In this document: piece by piece, positions 43,675 to 52,010 of the stretch
Position numbering within the stretch: the stretch's first letter is position 1
Layout of the letters: each line of letters opens with the position of its first letter
Assembly (NCBI RefSeq): GCF_022024015.1
Contig: NZ_CP091786.1
Location: 186,001-250,000 of the forward strand
Direction of reading: 5' to 3'
From: Prevotella sp. E9-3
GTDB lineage: Bacteria; Bacteroidota; Bacteroidia; Bacteroidales; Bacteroidaceae
DNA: 64,000 nt
Notes under the pieces: model-generated
Told to the model about the DNA's origin: nothing
What the model saw: only the letters and a program-made list of their open reading frames with translations
Database searches by the model: none
Made by a program: the position numbers and the translations under genes

Positions 43675-45117
43675 ATGTGTCAGATAATTGGTCGAAAACA
43701 AGAAATTGCTGAGTTGAATCGAGCTTTCGAAAGTGGCAGATCCGAATTTGTAGCTGTGTATGGTCGTCGTCGCGTAGGTAAAACATTTCTTATCAACGAA
43801 GTGTTTCGTGACAATATGACTTTTCGCCATACGGGACTTTCGCCCTATGACCGCACACGCAAGATGACGCTTCGTGACCAGTTACAGAACTTCCATTTCT
43901 CTCTAATCCGTCATGGTATGGAGGGAGGGGAGGCTCCGCGTTCATGGATGGAAGCCTTCTTCAGATTGGAACAATTCCTGGAACGACAAGACAATGGGAC
44001 ACGTCAGGTGGTATTCATTGATGAATTGCCATGGATGGACACACCTCGCTCAGGCTTCCTTACTGCTCTTGAAGCATTTTGGAATGGTTGGGCATGTAGC
44101 CGTCATAATATATGTTTTGTTGTTTGCGGATCGGCAACATCTTGGATGCTTGACAACCTCATCAATAACAAAGGTGGCTTATATGGCAGATTGACCTGCG
44201 AAGTTCATCTGTATCCTTTCAATTTGCGTGAGTGCGAAGAGTTTTTCCTCAGTCGTAACATTAAAATGTCTCGTTACAACATTGCGCAGGCTTATATGAT
44301 TTTAGGAGGAATTCCTTATTATCTTGACTTCTTTAATCCGTCAATGAGCCTGGCCCAGAACATTGATGCATTGTTCTTTACTCGCAGAGCAAAACTTGGT
44401 GATGAGTTTGACCGCCTGTTCAATTCCGTTTTTGACCATGCAGACATATGTATGAGTATAGTCCGCTATTTGGGAAAACGACATGGAGGTTTTACCCGCG
44501 ATGAGATTGCTAATCAAATCGGTAAGAATGCGAATGGAGATTTTACAAAAGTTCTTAAAGCTCTTATTGGTAGTGGCATTGTTTCCACCTATACGCCCTT
44601 TGGCAGCGATCAAAGAGATATTCTGCGCTATAAATTATCGGATTGCTTCTGCTGGTTCTGGATCCATTTCAAAGAACTCCGCCACATAGATGAAACAGAT
44701 TACTGGATGCATCATCTTAAAGAATCAGAGATTACATCATGGCGTGGAATAGCATTTGAGGAGGTTTGTTTGCAGCATATAGAGCAAATTAAACAGACAC
44801 TGCAGATAGCAGGAGTTTCATCTCGTGAATCATCCTTTATTCTTCGTGGCGATGATGGACAGGAGGGTGTGCAGATAGACTTGATTATCGATCGTGCAGA
44901 TGATGTAGTAAATGTCTGTGAGATGAAATTCTGCAAATCTGAGTATATTGTTACAAAGGCGTATTCAGAGAAAATAACTCATCGCATAGAGGTATTAGAA
45001 AAGATGATGCCATCGAAGACATTCCATCCTACTCTCGTCAGTGTTGCACCAGTGCGTCGTAATGAATACTCTGACACATTCCTCTCTCAAATAACCATTG
45101 ACGATCTTTTTATATAA
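43675..45117 (+). CDS. AAA ATPase with DUF234-type C-terminus
   Basis: 480 residues from the ATG at 43675. Walker A is GRRRVGKT (30-37); the family motif FIDELPWMDTPRSGFLTALEAFWNGW is at about 120-145 (outline). A winged-helix region (GGFTRDEIANQIGKNANGDFTKVLKAL) and a nuclease-like C-terminal domain (GIAFEEVCLQHIEQIK, VQIDLIIDRADDVVNVCEMKF) follow. The E...D...E-x-K layout of the last part matches a PD-(D/E)XK fold. It is the last gene before the tRNA-Met junction, with its own promoter. The function is not known; the family is often carried on islands. Confidence 0.85.
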   Translation: MCQIIGRKQEIAELNRAFESGRSEFVAVYGRRRVGKTFLINEVFRDNMTFRHTGLSPYDRTRKMTLRDQLQNFHFSLIRHGMEGGEAPRSWMEAFFRLEQFLERQDNGTRQVVFIDELPWMDTPRSGFLTALEAFWNGWACSRHNICFVVCGSATSWMLDNLINNKGGLYGRLTCEVHLYPFNLRECEEFFLSRNIKMSRYNIAQAYMILGGIPYYLDFFNPSMSLAQNIDALFFTRRAKLGDEFDRLFNSVFDHADICMSIVRYLGKRHGGFTRDEIANQIGKNANGDFTKVLKALIGSGIVSTYTPFGSDQRDILRYKLSDCFCWFWIHFKELRHIDETDYWMHHLKESEITSWRGIAFEEVCLQHIEQIKQTLQIAGVSSRESSFILRGDDGQEGVQIDLIIDRADDVVNVCEMKFCKSEYIVTKAYSEKITHRIEVLEKMMPSKTFHPTLVSVAPVRRNEYSDTFLSQITIDDLFI

Positions 45118-45240
45118 CATCTGCGCCTAAATGGACGAGAAAGCATTATTAGATTGGAAGGAAATATATAGAAAGGGCTTTTGAATGTCACAAAACCTCT
45201 GTGACTATCTGTGACACAAAAGCGGAGACTGAAATAAAAT

Positions 45241-45262
45241 GTTTACGCATTGTTTACGCAAA
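45241..45262 (+). repeat. Island junction repeat, GTTTACGCA doublet
   Basis: GTTTACGCATTGTTTACGCA plus AA: two GTTTACGCA units 11 bp apart. The 22 bases recur at 32208-32229 and 17 of them at 30397. Upstream (45185-45225) are inverted TGTCACA/TGTGACA motifs. It has the look of a recombinase or accessory-protein site next to the tRNA attachment site. Confidence 0.75.
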
Positions 45263-45311
45263 CATGAAAAAAAGGCGCTACGCGATTTGCGTAACTCCTT
45301 GATTTTTAGTG

Positions 45312-45385
45312 TGGACCAGCCAGGGCTTGAACCTGGGACCTCCAGATTATGAGTCTGTTGCTCTAACCAACTGAGCTACAAGTCC
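45312..45385 (-). tRNA. tRNA-Met (CAT)
   Basis: A 74-base cloverleaf: acceptor GGACTTG/CTGGTCC with a T6-T67 mismatch, D stem GCTC/GAGC, anticodon loop CTCATAA, T arm CCAGG-TTCAAGC-CCTGG. Discriminator A is followed by CAC, so CCA is not encoded. CAT may be elongator Met or a lysidine-modified Ile; the GGAC start and A73 leave this open. Its 3' half is duplicated at 32038, making it the integration target of the island. Confidence 0.9.
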
Positions 45386-45461
45386 GAAATTTGGCTGCAA
45401 AGGTAAGGATAAAAACTGATACAAACAAATTTTTTTGTCGTAAAAAGCGTAAAAATAATGA

Positions 45462-45489
45462 TTTGTCTGCATATTTTTCGCTAACTTTG
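45462..45489 (+). promoter_or_regulatory. Promoter of ribF
   Basis: TTTG (45462-45465), 16 bases, then TAACTTTG (45482-45489), which ends 11 bases before the ATG. The expected leader is only a few bases, as at the M16 gene. Confidence 0.55.
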
Positions 45490-45500
45490 CAGACGTTTCT

Positions 45501-46445
45501 ATGAGAATAGTGTATTATCCTGACAATAGGCTCGAACAGGGCCGTTATGCTGCCACCATTGGTTTTTTTGATGGTGTGCATAAGGGACATCGCTTTGTGA
45601 TAGACAACCTGAAGAGGGTTGCAGACAAGCAAGAGTGTAAGTCTATGGTCATTACCTTTGAACGGCATCCCAGACAAGTGGTACATTCTGACTGGCAGCC
45701 TCAATTGCTCACCACTTTAGAGGAAAGAATTCATCTTCTGGATCAGACGGGTGTAGATGTGCTGGTGGTATTGCGCTTTGATGAAGCAATGGCAGCCCTG
45801 TCGGCTCGTGATTTCATGAGCAAGGTACTACACGATGATCTGTATGTAACTACTCTGCTCACAGGCTATGATAATCGCTTTGGCCACGACCGATCGGAAG
45901 GTTTTGAGGATTATGTGGCTTTTGGAAAGCAGCTGGGCATTGAAGTGTTACAGGGCGATGCTTTGGATGTTGAACAGTATCGTGTCAGTTCGTCTGTGAT
46001 AAGGCGCTTGCTGACGGATGGTGACGTGGCAGAGGCGGCTCATTGTTTGGGCAGATACTATTCGTTGACTGGCATGGTGGTTCATGGTGAACAGGTTGGG
46101 CGCCGTATTGGTTTTCCCACTGCTAATGTTCAGTCTGACTGTGATGAACGACTGGTTCCTGCCTCTGGCGTCTATGCCGTTCTCGTAGAACTGGAAGCCA
46201 CACCGTCCCGCTGGTATCATGGGATGATGAATATCGGTACCCGCCCCACTTTTGGCGTACATCATCCTACGCTTGAAGTGAATATTCTGGATTTTGAGGG
46301 AGATTTGTATGGTCAGCGTCTTAGGATAAGATTTATAGAAAGGTTGCGTAGCGAGCAGCGTTTTGAAAGTCCTGAGGCATTGGCTACCCAGATAGAGAAG
46401 GACAGTAGGCAGGTGCGCGCTATCTGTTCTAAAATAAATATTTAA
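45501..46445 (+). CDS. ribF: Bifunctional riboflavin kinase/FAD synthetase
   Basis: A 314-residue RibF. The N-terminal nucleotidyltransferase domain has GFFDGVHKGHR (HxGH-type motif) and the TGYDNRFGHDRSEG loop. The C-terminal flavokinase domain has GEQVGRRIGFPTANV and the GMMNIGTRPTFG region. It makes FMN and FAD from riboflavin in the cytoplasm. It faces away from the tRNA-Met gene and lies 18 bases before the CPBP gene, so the two are probably one transcript. Confidence 0.95.
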   Translation: MRIVYYPDNRLEQGRYAATIGFFDGVHKGHRFVIDNLKRVADKQECKSMVITFERHPRQVVHSDWQPQLLTTLEERIHLLDQTGVDVLVVLRFDEAMAALSARDFMSKVLHDDLYVTTLLTGYDNRFGHDRSEGFEDYVAFGKQLGIEVLQGDALDVEQYRVSSSVIRRLLTDGDVAEAAHCLGRYYSLTGMVVHGEQVGRRIGFPTANVQSDCDERLVPASGVYAVLVELEATPSRWYHGMMNIGTRPTFGVHHPTLEVNILDFEGDLYGQRLRIRFIERLRSEQRFESPEALATQIEKDSRQVRAICSKINI

Positions 46446-46462
46446 TTAAAATTTGACATAAG

Positions 46463-47227
46463 ATGAAGAATGCGTTGAAGTACACGCTCGTATTTGTAGC
46501 GATTCAAGTTGTGGCCTCTATCCTGGTAAACCTTACGCTTGAATTATCCGGACATTCTGAATTAAGACAGTCGCCTTATGCCATGATAGCTTTAGACCTG
46601 CTATTCTCTGTGGTGACATTAGTGGTATTTCTTAGGACCCGTTGGGCTGAGGCTTCTGCCGATTATCTTCGTTCACGTCCATGGACAGTGATTGTGTGGA
46701 GCGTAGTAGCTGCCTCGGGAGCGCTTGTACCATCGATTGCCGTGCAGGAGATGATGCCTGAGTTGCCTAATTTTGTGGAGGAAGAAATGGGAGGTATGAT
46801 GAATGCCAGAGGAGGTTATTTTGTGATATGCCTGCTGGCCCCGCTGGTGGAGGAACTGGTGATGCGTGGTGCGGTGCTCCGTGCATTGCTTCTTTGGAGA
46901 AAGGATCGTCCCTGGACAATGATTGCCATCTCGGCTTTCCTGTTTGCCCTTATTCACATGAATCCGGCTCAGATGCCTCATGCTTTCGTAATTGGCCTAT
47001 TGTTGGGATGGATGTTCTACAGAACGGGTAGCATCGTTCCTGGCGTTGCCTATCATTGGGCCAACAACACAGCTGCGTTTATACTTTTCAAATTATATCC
47101 CGATCCAAGCACTCATTTGATAGATATTCTTGGAACCCAGCGCAATGTAGCTGCAGCCGTAGCTTTCTCACTACTCATTCTGCTGCCAGCCATTTACCAG
47201 TTGAACATCTGGATGAAAAAGGAGTGA
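46463..47227 (+). CDS. CPBP family intramembrane glutamic protease
   Basis: A 254-residue membrane protein with about seven hydrophobic helices. The three conserved CPBP (Abi/Rce1) motifs are present: EELVMRG (about residues 129-135), FALIHMN, and HWANNTAA. Such proteins cleave within the membrane; roles include CAAX-like processing and bacteriocin immunity. It ends at a good terminator hairpin. The substrate is unknown. Confidence 0.88.
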   Translation: MKNALKYTLVFVAIQVVASILVNLTLELSGHSELRQSPYAMIALDLLFSVVTLVVFLRTRWAEASADYLRSRPWTVIVWSVVAASGALVPSIAVQEMMPELPNFVEEEMGGMMNARGGYFVICLLAPLVEELVMRGAVLRALLLWRKDRPWTMIAISAFLFALIHMNPAQMPHAFVIGLLLGWMFYRTGSIVPGVAYHWANNTAAFILFKLYPDPSTHLIDILGTQRNVAAAVAFSLLILLPAIYQLNIWMKKE

Positions 47228-47232
47228 AAATG

Positions 47233-47273
47233 AAAAAAGGCCACTCATCACACTCGATGAAATGGCCTTTTTT
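47233..47273 (+). terminator. Rho-independent terminator after the CPBP gene
   Basis: AAAAAAGGCCA (47233-47243) pairs with TGGCCTTTTTT (47263-47273), followed by a T-run. It is symmetrical, so it could also serve the opposing DUF4252 gene. Confidence 0.85.
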
Positions 47274-47325
47274 GCATTCAGGAGGGCAACTTCACAGTTA
47301 CGACTCTTTCCTGATTCTGATTGTT

Positions 47326-47826
47326 TTAATTCTTAAATGATCTATTATTATAGAGAAAGCATAGAAATTCCTCATCTATGTCACCCGTCAGATTGACGAT
47401 GGTGAACTTATCGTTTTGCGGCTCTTCGCGGAGCATAACCATTTCCACTGTATTACCGCCTTTGTCTCTGCGAAGGAAGAAAGCTCCGTGAGAAGTCTCT
47501 TTCCTGAACTCGCGTTCGGCCTTGAAACGATTTTTATTTTTTTCCAGCAGCTCGACAGCTTTCTGGTAGTAGTCGGCATTACCGCTTACAATGCGTGCAC
47601 TCTTCAGTTTTGAAATGGCCTGAATCATATTTTCTGTTCGGCCTTCTTCGTGCTTACCCGCCAGCTGCTCCATCATTTTCGGACTCACTGTGATGCATTT
47701 CAGGGTTGAATCACTTTTATAGAGCGTCATGAACTTCTCCGCGAAGTCGGGCGCATGCTGTGCAAAGACAGCGGCCTGAGCCAGTATGGCAGTGAACAGG
47801 AGAACAAACAATCGACAGCGTCTCAT
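47326..47826 (-). CDS. DUF4252 secreted protein
   Basis: A 166-residue protein with signal peptide 1-22 (AVFAQ) and the DUF4252 layout (SDSTLKCITVSPKMMEQL, GNTVEMVMLREEPQNDKFTIVNLTGDID). It is of unknown function, common in Bacteroidota next to ECF sigma factors. It follows the putative anti-sigma gene by 13 bases. Confidence 0.8.
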   Translation of the reverse strand: MRRCRLFVLLFTAILAQAAVFAQHAPDFAEKFMTLYKSDSTLKCITVSPKMMEQLAGKHEEGRTENMIQAISKLKSARIVSGNADYYQKAVELLEKNKNRFKAEREFRKETSHGAFFLRRDKGGNTVEMVMLREEPQNDKFTIVNLTGDIDEEFLCFLYNNRSFKN

Positions 47827-47839
47827 CTTCGGATGTATG

Positions 47840-48379
47840 TTATTGCACTTTCTTCAGTTCACTATAGAGTGAGTCGGTCTGTAGAACGGAGTCAGCCTTC
47901 TGTGCCTGACTGTACCCGTCGGAGATGAGTTGCAGTGCATCCTCTATCTTGTCGTAGGCCATGGCGGGATCGTCGTAGGTGTCTTTATAGTCGGCATAGT
48001 TGATGTCGTCGCCATTCTGACTGTCGTCCTGACGGAAGGTGATGTTCATGGCATTGCCTAATGTGAGCACGATAGCCACAATGGCAGCTGCGCGGAACAA
48101 TGGACGCAAGCGTTCGCCCATGCTGATGGTACGGGCTTTTACCGTTACCTGTTTGGGCTCGTCTGCCTCAACAGTAAGTGCCAGCAAGCGCTCGTCGAAA
48201 TCATCACCGAGTACGTCTTCTGTTTCCATTGCTGAAAAGAGAGGCTGGTACTGCTGTAATGGCTGGGGCAGTTCTTGCTCGTTCTGAGCGAAGAATGCTC
48301 TCAGTATCTGCTCTTCCTGTAGGGTTGTCTCGCATTGGAAGTAGCGTTCTATCAGCTGTTCTATGTACTTATAGTCCAT
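47840..48379 (-). CDS. Putative anti-sigma factor (membrane protein)
   Basis: 179 residues: an N-terminal cytoplasmic helical region (YIEQLIERYFQCETTLQEEQILRAFF) typical of Bacteroidota anti-sigma-like proteins, one transmembrane helix (FRAAAIVAIVLTLGNAMNITF, about 95-115) and an acidic periplasmic tail. Its start overlaps the end of the ECF sigma gene by 11 bases, which supports a sigma/anti-sigma pair. The signal sensed is unknown. Confidence 0.7.
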   Translation of the reverse strand: MDYKYIEQLIERYFQCETTLQEEQILRAFFAQNEQELPQPLQQYQPLFSAMETEDVLGDDFDERLLALTVEADEPKQVTVKARTISMGERLRPLFRAAAIVAIVLTLGNAMNITFRQDDSQNGDDINYADYKDTYDDPAMAYDKIEDALQLISDGYSQAQKADSVLQTDSLYSELKKVQ

Positions 48380-48884
48380 ATTTCTCGGTGTCTGTAAATT
48401 TCTGCTTAATAGCCTGTCTGGCTCGGAATATGTTGATTTTTACTTGCTGCTCAGTGATATTCATCACATCGGCAATTTCTTTGTAGGATTTTCCTTCGAT
48501 ATCGCGCAACTGCATGCAGGAGCGTTGTTTCTCGGGAAGTTGGTCAATGAGTCGTCGTACAAGATTGATGCGATCGCGCTGCATGACCTGTTCCTCTGGG
48601 TTTGAGGTGTAGGAACTGTCGGGCGGGTCGTGCCCTTCGTCGAGCTGAGCGTTCTGGTTCTCTGCAAGTTTTGTACGGTCGAGTGCCAGATTTCTGCAGA
48701 TGGTCAGGCTGAATGCCTCTATCGACTCAATGTCGTCCCACTGCTCTCGGCGGTTCCATATTTTAATCATCGTATCCTGCACAATGTCCTCAGCCTCCGC
48801 AGGGTTGAGAGTGATGCGGAGTGCCAACCTGTAAAGTTCATTCTTCAGGGGCAGAACGTCTGTGCGGAAATCGATTTTTTTCAT
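48369..48884 (-). CDS. ECF RNA polymerase sigma factor
   Basis: A 171-residue ECF sigma factor. Region 2 has NPAEAEDIVQDTMIKIWNRR, and region 4 has LPEKQRSCMQLRDIEGKSYKEIADVMNITEQQVKINIFRAR (outline), with the helix-turn-helix intact. It overlaps the anti-sigma gene. It probably controls a small envelope-related regulon, which may include the neighbouring genes. Confidence 0.93.
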   Translation of the reverse strand: MKKIDFRTDVLPLKNELYRLALRITLNPAEAEDIVQDTMIKIWNRREQWDDIESIEAFSLTICRNLALDRTKLAENQNAQLDEGHDPPDSSYTSNPEEQVMQRDRINLVRRLIDQLPEKQRSCMQLRDIEGKSYKEIADVMNITEQQVKINIFRARQAIKQKFTDTEKYGL

Positions 48885-48968
48885 CCTCTCGTATAGAATG
48901 ACGATTGAGCGGCACGAAAGTTACAGTATCTCTTCACTTTTTTGAAAAAAAATTTCCCAAGGAGAGAA

Positions 48969-51443
48969 TTACTGTTCAAAACCATTGTATTCATTGCCAA
49001 AGTCCTCGCTAGCGCCCTGTTGATCGTCGCGCTGTGGCTTTTTCTTCTGGTTCATATTGCCAAAGTTCCAACTGAGCTGGATGTTGATGCGAGGATCGCG
49101 CCAGTTCTTTTGGTGGCGCCAGAAAGTGGGTCCCTCTGTATAATTCTCCCAGTGTTGTGTGTTGAACACGTCGCGCCAGTTGATAGCCAATGCGAACATT
49201 TTGTTCATGAACGTTTTGCGCATGCCTAAGTCGAGTGAACCGTTTGCCTTGCGATAGCCCTGCGTGATGACCTGACGTGAGCGGTAATTGCCTGTGGCCT
49301 GTACTGAAATGCTGTAAGGCAGGATGACCGAAGCCAATATGCGTGCATCCCACGCAAAGTTCTGGTCGGATTCACCCGTCACGCGTTGTCCTTCAATCAT
49401 TGTTTCAAAACCGTCAAGGTGGTAGTAGTAGCCGTTGAGGGTAGTGGTGAGGTCGAGGATTTTCCACAGTTTGTCCTTACCGATAATCTCTATGCCCGCA
49501 CTCTGACTCTTGGCAACGTTCATATTGGTCATGAACATAGTGCTCTGTCCGTTGTATTGTCCCTGATAGCGAATGCGTTGCATCACGTCTGTTGTGGGAC
49601 GATAGTAGGTGCCTACTGACAGTGTGTGGCCTTCCCATGTCTTCAGGTAGTTCAGTGAGAAGGAATTGGTGAATTCGGGCGTAAGCTCAGGATTACCGAA
49701 TTCTATCATTGATGCATCGCGGGTGTTCTTGAACGAATTGAGCTGTCCGCCCCACGGACGGCGCAAACGGCGTGAGTAGTTCAGCTGAATCTGCGAAGTC
49801 TTGGTCAGCTCGTAGTTCAGGAAGAGTGAAGGGAAGAGTTGGAAATAGTCTTTCTTGAAAGGTGTTTCCGTTTGATAGTAGTCAATACTCTTGGTATCCA
49901 CTTTCCAGTATTCACCGCGCAGACCGGCCATTACGCCCAATCGTCCAAACTTCATGTTGGCTGTTCCATAGAAGGCGTGAACATCCATATCGTAGATGAA
50001 GCGGTTGTAGAAATAGGCTTCGTCTTCATATTGATTGGTTAGTTGGTTCCACATCTGTGACTCCTGCGGCGTGTTCTCGTGCGAGAATCTACCGTTATAG
50101 CCGGCTTCCAGTTTGAAAGTCTCTGTCAGTTGGTTCTCGTAGTCGAGTTTGGCTTCCCAGTTGCGATTGTTTACGTTCATGGGGCGATTTTGTCTGCTCC
50201 AGGTGGTGGGTGAACCATCCGTATAGGTAGTGTCGTTCTGATAGACGGTAGAATTGTTCATCTCCCATTTATTGAACGAGAGAGAGGCATCGAGCTTATG
50301 GGTTCCTTTTTCGTTGAACTTATGCGTATAGGCCAGTTCAGCGTTATACATGTTCATACTGCCGTCTTCAGAAGTGGCAGTGCGCGTCATGTGCTTGGTA
50401 ACCTGTCTGGTTGAGAGTACTCCGTAGTCGTGACTGGTAACATTTTCCTGTGAAGGCTTACCTCTCATGAACATGCCCGATGCCGTAAGGTCGTCATTGT
50501 CTGTGAGGTGGAACGTAAGGCCTCCACGTCCGAAAAGTCCGCGGCCTTTATTCGTGTTGTCTGATTCGCTGTCCAGGAAGGTGTCTTGCAGTGGATAGTG
50601 CTGTTCGCTGATGTTGCCACCGTTGCCGCGTCTGCGGCGCAGTCCCAGATTGGCATAGGCATCTATCCACTTGCTGCTGTAGTTGATGTTTCCGCCTACG
50701 TTCCATCCCTTTTGGTTGTTGGCACCCGTTTGAACAGAACCGTAGTAGCCGGCCTTTCGGTCGCGTTTCAGTATAATATTGATGATACCGGCTGTTCCTT
50801 CTGGTGAGAACTTAGCCGACGGGTTGTCTATCACTTCGATGCGTTCAATGCTTTCGGCGGGAATCTGTTGCAGAATCTCTGCGCGGTTGTCACTGGTCAG
50901 TCCGCTTTGCTTGCCATTGATCCATACTTCCACACTGGTGTTACCGCGCAGTGAAATCTCACCGTCGGTGGTCACCTCTACTGATGGAATATTCTCCAGC
51001 AGGTCGGTCACTGAACCACCTGCTGCCGCCAGCACTTCATCTACAGAGAAAGTCTTTCTGTCAACTTCCAGTTTCATTTGCGAGCGCTGGCCCACCACTT
51101 GCACCTCTTTCAGCGTTTGTGCGTCTTCGCTGATGTAGAGCGCATTGTAGTGAACGCGTCGCTGTTGTGGGGTGATTTGAAATTTTCGTGTTGCTGTTTT
51201 GTAGCCTACGAAAGTAACCTGTAGTGTGTAGGCGCCGTCTTTTAAGTTGTTAACCTGAAATGAACCGTTTACGTCTGTCATGCCTCCGCCGACCATTTTT
51301 CCGTTGGAATCGGTGATTTTTACGTTTACAAACTGCATAACCTCGTCGGTCTGTTTGTCGAGAATACGGCCTTTCACTGTGCCTTGAGCCTGTGCTGCAA
51401 TAGTGGCCAGCACTAACCATAATAAAAGAAAATAACGATGCAT
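48969..51443 (-). CDS. TonB-dependent-receptor-like outer membrane protein with carboxypeptidase-like N-terminus
   Basis: 824 residues from the ATG at 51443 (signal peptide HRYFLLLWLVLATIAAQAQ); a longer frame from 51464 is rejected. Domains: carboxypeptidase regulatory-like sandwich (GTVKGRILDKQTDEVMQFVNV, about 20-105), plug (VTDLLENIPSVEVTTDGEISLRGN, IERIEVIDNPSAKFSPEGTAGIINI) and a beta-barrel. This is the outer membrane receptor family often annotated OMP_b-brl_3. It has no SusD partner next to it, so it is not a glycan system. The ligand is unknown. A low-complexity QKKKPQRDDQQG tail lies at the C-terminus. Confidence 0.88.
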   Translation of the reverse strand: MHRYFLLLWLVLATIAAQAQGTVKGRILDKQTDEVMQFVNVKITDSNGKMVGGGMTDVNGSFQVNNLKDGAYTLQVTFVGYKTATRKFQITPQQRRVHYNALYISEDAQTLKEVQVVGQRSQMKLEVDRKTFSVDEVLAAAGGSVTDLLENIPSVEVTTDGEISLRGNTSVEVWINGKQSGLTSDNRAEILQQIPAESIERIEVIDNPSAKFSPEGTAGIINIILKRDRKAGYYGSVQTGANNQKGWNVGGNINYSSKWIDAYANLGLRRRRGNGGNISEQHYPLQDTFLDSESDNTNKGRGLFGRGGLTFHLTDNDDLTASGMFMRGKPSQENVTSHDYGVLSTRQVTKHMTRTATSEDGSMNMYNAELAYTHKFNEKGTHKLDASLSFNKWEMNNSTVYQNDTTYTDGSPTTWSRQNRPMNVNNRNWEAKLDYENQLTETFKLEAGYNGRFSHENTPQESQMWNQLTNQYEDEAYFYNRFIYDMDVHAFYGTANMKFGRLGVMAGLRGEYWKVDTKSIDYYQTETPFKKDYFQLFPSLFLNYELTKTSQIQLNYSRRLRRPWGGQLNSFKNTRDASMIEFGNPELTPEFTNSFSLNYLKTWEGHTLSVGTYYRPTTDVMQRIRYQGQYNGQSTMFMTNMNVAKSQSAGIEIIGKDKLWKILDLTTTLNGYYYHLDGFETMIEGQRVTGESDQNFAWDARILASVILPYSISVQATGNYRSRQVITQGYRKANGSLDLGMRKTFMNKMFALAINWRDVFNTQHWENYTEGPTFWRHQKNWRDPRINIQLSWNFGNMNQKKKPQRDDQQGASEDFGNEYNGFEQ

Positions 51444-51505
51444 AATGTGTATTTGACATTGCAACCATAGAAAGGTTTAATGTCACAGTCTAAATAATGT
51501 TAAGT

Positions 51506-51799
51506 CTAATGATTCATGAAGTATAATATCACTGCAACAAGAACAAGCAGATAGGAGCATCCTTTCCATATCTTACCGAATATATAGCATGCTACCACGA
51601 GTAGAACAATCATTAAAATGTCGGAGAATGTCAGATTGAACCCTTCCACGCCATCCATCATCTCGTCCATTTCTTCCACTTCCTCCATACCCCTTCTGCC
51701 TCTGTCTGAGGCGCCGTAATCGTCTGACTGTGCGTGCGTCTGAAGCCACCATACAGTGGTGCAGATAAGGATGTAAATGCGTAGCGAGAAAGAGTTCAT
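51506..51799 (-). CDS. Small acidic membrane protein of unknown function
   Basis: A 97-residue protein with a signal peptide (residues 1-23, LQTHAQ), an acidic segment (MEEVEEMDEMMDGVEGF) and two hydrophobic helices (FSDILMIVLLVVACYIFG, CSYLLVLVAVILYF). I do not recognise a family. Codon pattern and signal features support a real gene. It lies between the outer membrane protein and tRNA-Arg. Confidence 0.6.
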   Translation of the reverse strand: MNSFSLRIYILICTTVWWLQTHAQSDDYGASDRGRRGMEEVEEMDEMMDGVEGFNLTFSDILMIVLLVVACYIFGKIWKGCSYLLVLVAVILYFMNH

Positions 51800-51814
51800 T
51801 TTAGTTTTGGCTTG

Positions 51815-51886
51815 TACTCCAACCGAGAATCGAACTCGGATCTACTCTTTAGGAGAGAGTTGTTCTATCCATTGAACTATTAGAGC
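51815..51886 (-). tRNA. tRNA-Arg (CCT)
   Basis: A 72-base cloverleaf: acceptor GCTCTAA/TTGGAGT, D stem GTTC/GAAC, anticodon stem ACTCT/AGAGT with loop CTCCTAA (anticodon CCT), T arm CCGAG-TTCGATT-CTCGG, discriminator A. CCA is not encoded. Confidence 0.9.
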
Positions 51887-51917
51887 CCATTTTTTTAGTG
51901 GATGCAAAAATACAAAG

Positions 51918-51951
51918 AAAAAGGGAGAAACGCAAATGTTTCTCCCTTTTT
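51918..51951. terminator. Rho-independent terminator
   Basis: AAAAAGGGAGAAAC (51918-51931) pairs perfectly with GTTTCTCCCTTTTT (51938-51951). On the minus strand it ends the DUF5723 transcript before tRNA-Arg. Confidence 0.88.
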
Positions 51952-52010
51952 ATGATTCATTTACCTATATAATAAGGTGTAATTACTTTCATAGAGATAG
52001 TGTCCCTGTC

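Noticed and set aside
30397..45385. Active integrative element or prophage
   Set aside because: Repeats and a tRNA fragment are present, but no integrase, relaxase, excisionase or phage structural gene is visible.
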